Shown here: positions 1 to 7,361 of the stretch, one piece after another
Position numbering within the stretch: position 1 is the stretch's first letter
Layout: each line of letters begins with the position of its first letter
From: an uncultured Bacteroidota bacterium
Lineage (GTDB): Bacteria > Bacteroidota > Bacteroidia > JADZBD01
Assembly (NCBI GenBank): GCA_937924855.1
Contig: CALEYQ010000012.1
Coordinates: 1-25,897, forward strand
Direction: 5' to 3'
DNA length: 25,897 bases
The notes under the pieces: model-generated
Told to the model about the DNA's origin: nothing
The model's input: only the letters and a program-made list of their open reading frames with translations
Databases searched by the model: none
Position numbers and translations under genes: made by a program

Positions 1-72
1 TTACGGGATTGTTCGTCGTTACGGGATTGTTCGTCGTTACGGGATTGTTCGTCGTCACGGGATTGTTCGTCG
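1..72 (-). repeat. 18-bp in-frame tandem repeat, at least 4 copies, encoding TTNNPV
   Basis: Four back-to-back 18-bp units (1-18, 19-36, 37-54, 55-72) on the plus strand read ttacgggattgttcgtcg. The unit at 55-72 differs by one base (tc for tt), a synonymous Val codon change. On the coding (minus) strand each unit is Thr-Thr-Asn-Asn-Pro-Val, so copy-number change keeps the frame. The array runs off the left edge, so the total copy number is unknown. Confidence 0.95.
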
Positions 73-3000
73 TGGCAATGGGGCCCATTTTATCCAATTC
101 TTTAAGTGCCTCTTCCTGTTTGTTCAGGGCCAGCACTTCAAGTTCGGAGGCTTTCCGGGCGTTTCCTTTCTCTCTTTCTTCTTCGGCTTCTTTTTTCAGA
201 TTTTTCGAATCCTCTACCAGCAGCTGAACGAAATCGGCCCTGGAATCGTTGGAGTTCTGAAGGGAAGGAATAACCTTATTTAACTTTTCCTCGTTTTTAG
301 CGTATTGTACATTTCCGGCATCGGCCAGAAACTGGTCTGCTTTTTTCTTATCATCAACAGACTGGCTTTCGAAATTATTGGCCTGTTGCAACAAATTTTC
401 TTTCTTACCGGGGTCGGAGGTTCCGGCGGCAATTATCCTCAGGCTGTCGGCCTTTCTTTTATTTGTAATGGCATCCTTATGGGCCGAGGCATATTCATCA
501 AAAAGGATTTTGGATCCTTTGTCCTTAAATGCCAATGGGTCGGGACCGGGGGTAGTGCTTTCTTCGATTTTTGCCAGATTATCTTTGGTCTCATCCAGCA
601 GAAACCGCAGTTCGTTTTTCTGATTCAGAACACCCGCCAGTTGATCGTTGATTTTCTCCTTTTGGTCTTTCTTTTTGGTCTTGGCCAAAACTTTATTCAA
701 ACTGTCTTCACGGTTTTCCAGTTTTACGATCCAGTCTTCATAAATTTCCTTTTTGGCGGATTCCCGCTTCAGCGGATCGGAAATGTTATCGGCATCTGCC
801 ATGCGTTTTTCAAAGCCTGTACCGGAATTAACAATGACAGGCGGGTTTGTATTGGTGGGAACCGGGTTATTGTTGGTAACAGGATTTTCCGGACCAGTTG
901 TATTGTCGGGAACCGTGTTATCAGGATTGTTGTTCGCAGCAATCAGGGGATTGGATGGATCTTTTTTACTGAGTTCAGCAAGCGATTTTTGTTCCTGCTT
1001 ATTATTTTCCTTTATCCGGCTTTCGGTTTTGTTTACATGTCCCTGCAGGTCAACTTTAGACGACAGGTTTTGGGCCGTATCCAGGAGGGCCTTCAGATTT
1101 TTATTTTCTGAGTCGAGCTGCTCATTCCAGGAACGCAGCAATTCAATCTTTTGTTCTTCCCGCTTAACAGGATCTTTGATTTTCTCAATCTCTTTCAGTT
1201 TAGCGGAATTGCCCGAATTAATTTTATCGATAGTAGCCAGTGTGTTGTTGAGCTCAGGCAGATCGGAACCGCCGGTGTTGTTCGGGGCTGTATTCGTTGT
1301 AGGATTATCAGGCGTAAATGTGGTAACAGGACCCACGGGTGAAAGCTCCAGATTGTTCTGGATGTCGTTGATGGATTTATTAAGCTTTGATTTGTCGATG
1401 TTGGCTACATCACCCGTTGGCACATTACCGGAACTAACGGTGCTTACCATCCCCGAAACCAGATCGTTTTGAAGCCTTAGCTTATCAGCCAGGGATTTTT
1501 CTTTTTGATATTCCTTTTCAGCAACCTTGAGCTCCTGCTCCTTTTGGGCAAGTTCCTCTTCCATTTCTTTCACCTGCTCAAGTTGCGATGCTTTAAGGTC
1601 TTTGTTTTTTTGTTTTTCAGCCTCCGTCTTCATCCGTGAAACTTCACTCTTCATGGCATTCACCTCGGATTGAATATTGTTCAGATTATTCAGAGAAGCG
1701 TTCTCTTTTTGCGACTGATTGGAATATTGGGACTGAAGGTCTGAAACAAAATCGCCCGATCCGAATTTCTGATCTTTCAAATTTTCATCCAGCAGGGCTT
1801 TTTGCTCATTGAGTTTTAAAATAGCATCGGTATTCGATTTGGAATTGAGGGCGCGTTCCAGGTCCTTTGCATATTTCAGCTCAAAATCGGCTTGTAGCTG
1901 TTTTTGCTTGGCGTCGCCATCAATTTTCTGTGAGAGGTTAAAGGCAAGGAGGGTTTCCTGACTCAGCTTAAAAATATCACGCTCCAGACTCTTCTTTTCT
2001 TTTTCCAGATTTTCCTTTTCAGATCCCGAAGCACCTGAGTTCAGTTTATTGTTTACAACATCCAGTTGTTGCTGTTTTGTTTCCAGCTCCTGATTTTTAT
2101 TGTTCGCTATTACCAGGAATTGATCGGCTTCTTTTTTAAACTGATTGGCTTCTTTCTGACTTTGCTTCGCATCCTCATAGGACTCTTTTATTATTTCCTC
2201 ATTGGAAATATCCTTTATGGGTGCCGTAACAAATTTATCAGGGGTGCTTGTTTTCACATCCAGAGAATCGGGACCCTCGGGGATATTCGGATTTCGCTTA
2301 TCAAAATTTACATCCAGATTGGCCCTCTCCTTCAAAATTTCCAGCACGGCCAGGTAATCGTCTTCTGTGGCAGGGGCATCAAACATATTATTAACGATAA
2401 GCTTATCCTCGCCACCCAGCGATTTCAGCATCAACTCCTGATTAAGAGGCTTCAACTCATACTGCACCGGAATTTTAACCATTTCCTTGGTGTCCTGATA
2501 ACCCTTCGACTCCACAAAAAACATAAACTTGCCGCCATTGGGAAGGTTCATAAGGTATTCCCCGTTTTTTTCTTTAGTATTGAAAACTCCGACCAGATCT
2601 CCGGTTAGCAGATTTTTAACCGTAATTTTTGCTTTAAGGGGTTCATTATTTTCGCTGAAGATTTTCCCCTTTACGATGGCAATATCCGCAGGCACTCTTT
2701 CAATCTGAATCCGGTAAACGGTTACCAGTCCCTCAGGACTGTTGCGATTGGAGGCAAAATACCCGAATTTGTCTTCTGCATCAGAAACAAAAAGAAAATC
2801 ATCGTCGGGCGTATTGATGGAAAAATCCATGTTGATGGGTTTGCCCCAGGTGCCCGTTACTTCATTGCGCATGGATTTAAACACATCGTAGCCGCCCATG
2901 CTGTTATGCCCCTTGGAACAGAAGTACAAAATATTGCCATTGGGATGGAGGAAGGGAAAATCTTCATCATAATCCGTATTTACAGGATAGCCAACCGGCA

Positions 3001-3739
3001 GGGGCTTACTCCAATCGCCATTCGGAAGTCTTTTTTTATAATAAATGTCTTTTCCCGTTTTTCCTTTATCCCCATAGCTTGAATAATAAAGCTCGTCTTT
3101 CCCCTGTTCAAGATACATTACTGATTTATCTCCCATTTTCCTGTCGTAGGAGGTTTTAAACTCGTCGGGCTTTACAATAATTTTTGCATTAAACCCCTCA
3201 AGGTGGTATGAGTTGAAAAAATCTTCACGGGACAATTCCTTTTTTTCCAACACAACCAGATCCTTAATGTTTCTTAAAAGCTTTTTCCCGTTTTCACACA
3301 TTTCAATTTGTCGGTCCACATCATACCTTACATCCGTTTTTGATCCGGCAAGGCCCTTAAACTTTTTATATGCCTGAATGGCTTCGTTGAATTTATAGTT
3401 CAGATGATAGGCCCTTCCCAGGTAAAAGAAAACCTCTTTTTCAACATCGGGCTTTTTCGAAGCGCTTTCCAGATAGGGAAGTGCCTTTTCCTTTTGGGCG
3501 GTAGAGAACAACATACACACCCCGAACTTGTAGGCATAGTTGGGGTTGTTTTGATCTAAGCTTAACAATTGTGAAAAAAGCGGAAAGGCTTTGGCATACT
3601 CGTCTTTGTCGAAAAGCTTTTCCGCTTCTTTCCGCAACTCCTCCTGATTGGCAAAATTATTCTGCCCTTCCAGGTTTCCCCAAAACAGGAAAATCTGGAA
3701 AACCAAAAGGTAGGGGATAAAACTATATGCCTTTTTCAA
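1..3739 (-). CDS. PorE-like TPR/PD40 envelope protein with long coiled-coil tail (C-terminus cut by window edge)
   Basis: The frame is open from the left edge for about 1246 residues. I chose TTG at 3739 because it begins a classic signal peptide (LKKAYSFIPYLLVF, then hydrophobic to about residue 24). TTG 3742 and GTG 3787 are in-frame alternatives; no ATG exists before the hydrophobic stretch. Order of parts: TPR-like helices at about 30-137; three PD40/WD40-like strands at about 209-330 (DELYYSSYGDKG, HPNGNILYFCSKG, FGYFASNR); a carboxypeptidase-regulatory-like domain at about 350-412; charged coiled coil at about 512-760; then Pro/Thr/Asn linkers alternating with further coils to the edge. 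TPR-PD40-CRD is the order known in PorE, the T9SS protein that ends in an OmpA peptidoglycan-binding domain; here coiled coil follows, and any OmpA domain would lie beyond the window. Likely periplasmic or outer-membrane associated, with a structural or tethering role (inference). The family assignment is firm for the first 420 residues, and the function is unknown. Confidence 0.85.
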   Translation of the reverse strand, partial: MKKAYSFIPYLLVFQIFLFWGNLEGQNNFANQEELRKEAEKLFDKDEYAKAFPLFSQLLSLDQNNPNYAYKFGVCMLFSTAQKEKALPYLESASKKPDVEKEVFFYLGRAYHLNYKFNEAIQAYKKFKGLAGSKTDVRYDVDRQIEMCENGKKLLRNIKDLVVLEKKELSREDFFNSYHLEGFNAKIIVKPDEFKTSYDRKMGDKSVMYLEQGKDELYYSSYGDKGKTGKDIYYKKRLPNGDWSKPLPVGYPVNTDYDEDFPFLHPNGNILYFCSKGHNSMGGYDVFKSMRNEVTGTWGKPINMDFSINTPDDDFLFVSDAEDKFGYFASNRNSPEGLVTVYRIQIERVPADIAIVKGKIFSENNEPLKAKITVKNLLTGDLVGVFNTKEKNGEYLMNLPNGGKFMFFVESKGYQDTKEMVKIPVQYELKPLNQELMLKSLGGEDKLIVNNMFDAPATEDDYLAVLEILKERANLDVNFDKRNPNIPEGPDSLDVKTSTPDKFVTAPIKDISNEEIIKESYEDAKQSQKEANQFKKEADQFLVIANNKNQELETKQQQLDVVNNKLNSGASGSEKENLEKEKKSLERDIFKLSQETLLAFNLSQKIDGDAKQKQLQADFELKYAKDLERALNSKSNTDAILKLNEQKALLDENLKDQKFGSGDFVSDLQSQYSNQSQKENASLNNLNNIQSEVNAMKSEVSRMKTEAEKQKNKDLKASQLEQVKEMEEELAQKEQELKVAEKEYQKEKSLADKLRLQNDLVSGMVSTVSSGNVPTGDVANIDKSKLNKSINDIQNNLELSPVGPVTTFTPDNPTTNTAPNNTGGSDLPELNNTLATIDKINSGNSAKLKEIEKIKDPVKREEQKIELLRSWNEQLDSENKNLKALLDTAQNLSSKVDLQGHVNKTESRIKENNKQEQKSLAELSKKDPSNPLIAANNNPDNTVPDNTTGPENPVTNNNPVPTNTNPPVIVNSGTGFEKRMADADNISDPLKRESAKKEIYEDWIVKLENREDSLNKVLAKTKKKDQKEKINDQLAGVLNQKNELRFLLDETKDNLAKIEESTTPGPDPLAFKDKGSKILFDEYASAHKDAITNKRKADSLRIIAAGTSDPGKKENLLQQANNFESQSVDDKKKADQFLADAGNVQYAKNEEKLNKVIPSLQNSNDSRADFVQLLVEDSKNLKKEAEEEREKGNARKASELEVLALNKQEEALKELDKMGPIATTNNPVTTNNPVTTNNPVTTNNPV

Positions 3740-3808
3740 CAAAATATTAAGACTATCTGTAAGATTCAGCGTGTGCCATTTTTTCACACAAAAATCCTGC
3801 TAATCTTA

Positions 3809-3816
3809 CAAATTTA
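3809..3816 (-). promoter_or_regulatory. -7 promoter element for the PorE-like gene
   Basis: The minus strand reads TAAATTTG, an exact match to the Bacteroidota -7 consensus TAnnTTTG. A TTTTTG lies about 25 nt upstream, longer than the usual -33 spacing. It lies between the plsY terminator hairpin and the next gene, 21 nt before GTG 3787 and 69 nt before TTG 3739. Confidence 0.55.
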
Positions 3817-3854
3817 CCGAAAAAAAAGGGCTTAAGTCATTCAAAAAGAAAGGG

Positions 3855-3876
3855 TTTCAACATCGCCATGTTGAAA
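3855..3876 (-). terminator. Intrinsic terminator after plsY
   Basis: A perfect 9-bp inverted repeat (TTTCAACAT / ATGTTGAAA, loop of 4) directly abuts the plsY stop codon at 3877. On the minus strand it is followed by a T-rich tract (CCCTTTCTTTTTG). It separates plsY from the downstream PorE-like gene, which has its own promoter candidate. Confidence 0.65.
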
Positions 3877-4542
3877 TTACTCGGTGGCTTCCCTAGGGGT
3901 AGTCTTGGGGTTTTTTTTTCCCTTTATCCACATTTTGGATTCTTCGTTTCGAAGCAATCGTTCAATGTTCTTTTGATGGGTAAAAAGTACCAGAATGGCT
4001 ATGAACAGCCCGAAAACATGGAAAGAGGGAAAGGAGGGCGGAAACAAAAATAAAATGCTGAAAGGGAAAGATAAGGCTCCCAAAATAGAACCCAGAGATA
4101 TATAATGCGTTATTAAAAACGCAGCCAGAAAAACCCCTATGGCTACCAGGGTTGCCGGTGGGTGAAGGGCAAATGTTATTCCCACCAGGGTAGCAATTCC
4201 CTTCCCGCCCCGGAAATGAGCCAAAATGGGGAAAATATGGCCAAAAAGGGCACTAATGCCCATAACCATTTGTATTTCAACTACTTGTTCCTTTGGGGTA
4301 GATTCAGTTACCAGAGCGGCTCCCACCATTACCGCAGCCCAGCCCTTGAAAATATCGATCAATAAAACGGGGATTCCGGCCCGCTTTCCCAAAACCCGGA
4401 AGGTGTTGGTAGCTCCTGCGTTCCCACTCCCATGCTCCCTTACATCAACACCATAAAAGAATTTCCCGATCCAGACAGCCGAGGGGATGGAGCCAATGAG
4501 ATAGGCTCCGATGAGGGCAATAACAACCGGTAGTGTTACCAT
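3877..4542 (-). CDS. plsY: Glycerol-3-phosphate acyltransferase PlsY
   Basis: Integral membrane enzyme that transfers an acyl group from acyl-phosphate to glycerol-3-phosphate, the first acylation step of phospholipid synthesis. All three family motifs are visible: GSIPSA at 17-22 with SGNAGATNTFRVLG from 39, HFRGGKGIAT at 109-118, and THQKNIERL from 188. There are about five hydrophobic segments. Length 221 aa is slightly above the usual 200-215 because of a Lys-rich tail. I chose ATG 4542; an in-frame TTG lies three codons upstream at 4551, but the -7 box at 4553-4560 makes the ATG more likely. It is divergent from the peptidase gene and followed at once by a hairpin terminator, so it is probably monocistronic. 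Confidence 0.96.
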   Translation of the reverse strand: MVTLPVVIALIGAYLIGSIPSAVWIGKFFYGVDVREHGSGNAGATNTFRVLGKRAGIPVLLIDIFKGWAAVMVGAALVTESTPKEQVVEIQMVMGISALFGHIFPILAHFRGGKGIATLVGITFALHPPATLVAIGVFLAAFLITHYISLGSILGALSFPFSILFLFPPSFPSFHVFGLFIAILVLFTHQKNIERLLRNEESKMWIKGKKNPKTTPREATE

Positions 4543-4552
4543 GCTATTCAAA

Positions 4553-4560
4553 CAAAGTTA
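4553..4560 (-). promoter_or_regulatory. -7 promoter element for plsY
   Basis: The minus strand reads TAACTTTG, an exact TAnnTTTG match, with TTG 17 nt upstream as a plausible -33 element. The box ends only 10 nt before ATG 4542, which predicts a leader of a few nucleotides. The rest of this divergent gap (4561-4644) holds a 7-bp inverted repeat AAGCCGG/CCGGCTT (4578-4606) and no convincing plus-strand promoter for the peptidase. Confidence 0.6.
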
Positions 4561-4644
4561 AAAATTCCCTGAAATCCAAGCCGGGATGATTAAAACTGGC
4601 CGGCTTTTTGATTTTTCCTAATTTAAGGGCCCTAAGCTATTGAT

Positions 4645-6852
4645 ATGAAAAAACTTATCCTTTTTATCTCCTTCCTCCCCCTGGTCCTCTTCGGACAGGG
4701 AAAGAAAAATATCACCCTTGAAGAAATCTGGCAAAGTCCCTCCTTTTTCGGAGATAACTTCTGGGGCCTGAGCACCCTGAGCGATGGCAAAACCATGCTT
4801 GATTTGGATTATTCGGATTTCAAAAATCCAAAAATCATTAAAACCGACCTGGTTAGCGGAAAGTTCAAGGGCGATGTAGTGGATCTGCAAACCCTGCAAA
4901 AATTATTGCCCGCGGGCGCCAAAATTTCCCTCGATGCCTTCGAGATTAGTCCCGACGAAAAAAAACTCCTTATCCCCGCCGACAAGGAACCTATTTACCG
5001 CCACTCCTCCAAAGCAAACTATTACATCTACGACATTGCAAGTAAAAAGGCAGAAGCATTGAGTAACAAAGGAAAACAAAGCATTCCTGAGTTTTCTCCC
5101 TATGGAAACTACATCTGTTTTGTGCGCGACAACAATCTCTTTCTCAGGAACCTTACCAACAATGTTGAAACCCAGATTACGGTTGATGGTGAGTTCAATA
5201 AAATAATTAACGGAGCCGTGGATTGGGTTTACGAAGAAGAATTTTCTTTCGACAAGGGTTTTCAATGGAATGAAGATGGCAGCAAAATTGCTTTTTACCG
5301 TTTCGATGAATCCGAAGTAAAAGAATACAATATGCAGAAATGGGGTTCCCTTTACCCCTCGGATTACCGGTTCAAATACCCTAAAGCCGGCGAAAAAAAT
5401 TCGGAAGTAACCCTGCATATTTACGATGTAATTACCAATGTAACCAAACCCGTATTCACGGGCGATGAAAGCGACCAGTATATTCCCCGGATTCAATGGA
5501 CCCGCGACCCGGATGTTCTATGCTACACCCGACTCAACCGCCTCCAAAATCACCTGGAGCTAGTACTTGCCGACGGCAAAGCGAAAAACCAGGGCATCAA
5601 AACCACCCTGCTGATGTCGGAAAAAAACAATACCTATATAGAGATATACGACCATTTGTATTTCCTCGACGACAAAAAACATTTTATCTGGACCAGCGAT
5701 GCCGACGGCTATCTTCATTTTTACCTGTACAATCTCGAGGGAAAAATGGTGAGGCAAATTACCAAAGGCACCTGGGACATAACCGAATTTTACGGCTACG
5801 ACGAAAAAACCGGAAAGCTCTATTACCAGTCAACCGAATTGGGAGCCGCACGGGAAAATGTTTACTCCATAAACATCGACGGAAGCGAAAAAACCCTCTT
5901 GTCGCCCGAAGAAAAGCAAGGCAGCAGTTCGGCGCATTTCAGTTCAAACTTTGAGCATTATGTAATATCCTTTTCCAACGCAAATACTCCTGCACGGGCC
6001 GTGTTGTACAATGCAAAAACCGGAAAGCCTGTGCGAACCCTGGTCGACAATAAAGAGCTGAAAGAGACCATGAAGGAATACAATCTGGGAAAAAAGGAAT
6101 TCGCCACCCTTAAAACTTCTCAGGGTACCGAACTCAATTACTGGATACTAAAACCGGCGGATTTTGACCCGAACAAAAAATATCCCGTGTTTATGTATGT
6201 GTATGGAGGTCCCGGAGCAAATACAGTTAAGGATTCCTGGGGTGGAAACGATTATTTCTGGCATCAGATGCTGGCCCAGAAGGGATATATTGTTATTTCC
6301 GTCGACAACCGGGGAACCGGCGGACGGGGAAAAGATTTCAAGCATTGTACCTATAAACAATTGGGCAAACTTGAGACCATCGATCAGATAGAAGCCGCAA
6401 AATTTTTCGGTTCCCAACCCTATATCGACAAAAACCGGATCGGCATTTTCGGCTGGAGCTACGGAGGTTATATGTCATCGCTTTGCATTACCCTGGGTGC
6501 TGATGTCTTTAAAATGGCCATTGCCGTGGCACCTGTAACCAACTGGAGGTATTACGATTCTATTTATACCGAAAGGTATAACGGATTGCCCCAGGATAAC
6601 CCGGGCGGGTACGACGACAATTCTCCCATCAACCATGTATCCAGGCTAAAGGGAAAATATTTACTGATTCACGGAACGGCCGATGATAATGTCCATTTCC
6701 AGAATGCCGTTGAAATGACCAATGCCCTGATAAAAGCCAATAAACAATTTGATGTTTTATTTTACCCGGATAAAAATCATGGAATTTACGGTGGGAACGC
6801 GAGGTATCATCTGTACACTAAAATGACCCGCTTTATCCAGGACAATCTCTGA
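4645..6852 (+). CDS. Secreted dipeptidyl peptidase IV (S9 family prolyl oligopeptidase)
   Basis: Serine exopeptidase that removes N-terminal X-Pro or X-Ala dipeptides from peptides, probably in the periplasm or at the outer membrane. A signal peptide (MKKLILFISFLPLVLFGQG) starts the 735-aa protein. The N-terminal part (about 100-455) is the DPP-IV beta-propeller and carries DWVYEEEF, with the double-Glu that anchors the substrate amino terminus (Glu198-Glu199). The C-terminal alpha/beta hydrolase (about 530-735) has the nucleophile Ser605 in GWSYGGY, Asp680 in HGTADDNVHF, and His712 in KNHG. The length is typical of bacterial DPP4. The ATG is the only start that gives a signal peptide, and no Shine-Dalgarno is present. 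The TGA abuts the stop codon of the convergent gene with no gap. Likely role: peptide scavenging from protein-rich material (inference). Confidence 0.95.
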   Translation: MKKLILFISFLPLVLFGQGKKNITLEEIWQSPSFFGDNFWGLSTLSDGKTMLDLDYSDFKNPKIIKTDLVSGKFKGDVVDLQTLQKLLPAGAKISLDAFEISPDEKKLLIPADKEPIYRHSSKANYYIYDIASKKAEALSNKGKQSIPEFSPYGNYICFVRDNNLFLRNLTNNVETQITVDGEFNKIINGAVDWVYEEEFSFDKGFQWNEDGSKIAFYRFDESEVKEYNMQKWGSLYPSDYRFKYPKAGEKNSEVTLHIYDVITNVTKPVFTGDESDQYIPRIQWTRDPDVLCYTRLNRLQNHLELVLADGKAKNQGIKTTLLMSEKNNTYIEIYDHLYFLDDKKHFIWTSDADGYLHFYLYNLEGKMVRQITKGTWDITEFYGYDEKTGKLYYQSTELGAARENVYSINIDGSEKTLLSPEEKQGSSSAHFSSNFEHYVISFSNANTPARAVLYNAKTGKPVRTLVDNKELKETMKEYNLGKKEFATLKTSQGTELNYWILKPADFDPNKKYPVFMYVYGGPGANTVKDSWGGNDYFWHQMLAQKGYIVISVDNRGTGGRGKDFKHCTYKQLGKLETIDQIEAAKFFGSQPYIDKNRIGIFGWSYGGYMSSLCITLGADVFKMAIAVAPVTNWRYYDSIYTERYNGLPQDNPGGYDDNSPINHVSRLKGKYLLIHGTADDNVHFQNAVEMTNALIKANKQFDVLFYPDKNHGIYGGNARYHLYTKMTRFIQDNL

Positions 6853-7260
6853 TTATTCACGGGCTGCCTTTTCCCGGGCTTCCTCCTTGGCAATCATTTC
6901 ATTGAGCCATTCTCTGGCTGTGGCCAAATCCGGAAACATGCGCGTTGGGGTAACGGGCTTATGAAATTTAATGAAAAAATTCGCCGTAATCCGAACCGGC
7001 ATGGAGGTTACGATAATAGCCCGGGCAATTAATTGCTTGTTATATTCAGCCGTGGCCGAATAGGCCCGCGCAGCAGGAGTGGCCTTTACATATCTGGAGG
7101 TATCCACCAGAGTGCAATACCGCTTTTTCCCAAAATGAGCCTGATTGATGTTTTCAATTTCCTTGACCTGCTCCACGTCAAATTCCGCATCAGCCTCTAC
7201 CACAACCCTGGCGATGCGTCCTTCAAAATAAATTTCTCCTAAAGAAAAAGGAACCCCCAT
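6853..7260 (-). CDS. Small STAS-like protein (DUF7793-type)
   Basis: 135-aa soluble protein without signal peptide or membrane segment. Its pattern of an N-terminal beta hairpin, an EFDVEQVKEI helix, HFGKKRYCTLVDTSRY, then ANFFIKFHKPVTPTRMF and a final LATAREWL helix resembles a group of Bacteroidota proteins with a SpoIIAA/STAS-like fold; I recall this group as DUF7793, from memory. Its function is not established. The C-terminal Glu/Lys/Ala stretch is low complexity. A TATCCTTG box (7277-7284, one mismatch to the -7 consensus) lies 16 nt before the ATG. It is divergent from paaZ and convergent with the peptidase, so it is probably a single-gene transcript. Confidence 0.8.
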   Translation of the reverse strand: MGVPFSLGEIYFEGRIARVVVEADAEFDVEQVKEIENINQAHFGKKRYCTLVDTSRYVKATPAARAYSATAEYNKQLIARAIIVTSMPVRITANFFIKFHKPVTPTRMFPDLATAREWLNEMIAKEEAREKAARE

Positions 7261-7340
7261 GGAATAATACTGCTTACAAGGATAATGAATTTATTTGATA
7301 TTTCCGAATAACCCCTGCCCCAAAATAAGGGGGGATTCCT

Positions 7341-7348
7341 TATTTTTG
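7341..7348 (+). promoter_or_regulatory. -7 promoter element for the paaZ-like gene
   Basis: TATTTTTG is an exact TAnnTTTG match ending 13 nt before the ATG at 7362. No TTTG is seen at the expected -33 position; a CCCC/GGGG inverted repeat (7318-7332) lies there instead. Predicted leader is under 12 nt. Confidence 0.5.
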
Positions 7349-7361
7349 AAAAAAATGAATT

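Noticed and set aside
305..1472. Long plus-strand open frames at 305-1111 and 753-1472
   Set aside because: They are antisense to the continuous minus-strand coiled-coil gene; their translations lack any recognisable domain and follow from the biased codon composition of the real gene.
4578..4606. AAGCCGG/CCGGCTT inverted repeat followed by T-rich sequence, resembling a terminator
   Set aside because: It lies between divergent genes where no transcript needs to end, the stem is only 7 bp and the loop is 15 nt long.
4903..5496. 197-aa minus-strand open frame inside the peptidase gene
   Set aside because: It is antisense to the DPP-IV propeller, which has convincing family motifs; no domain is seen in the antisense product.
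7318..7334. CCCC/GGGG inverted repeat before the paaZ-like gene
   Set aside because: A 4-bp core with an A-rich loop is too weak to call an operator or terminator.
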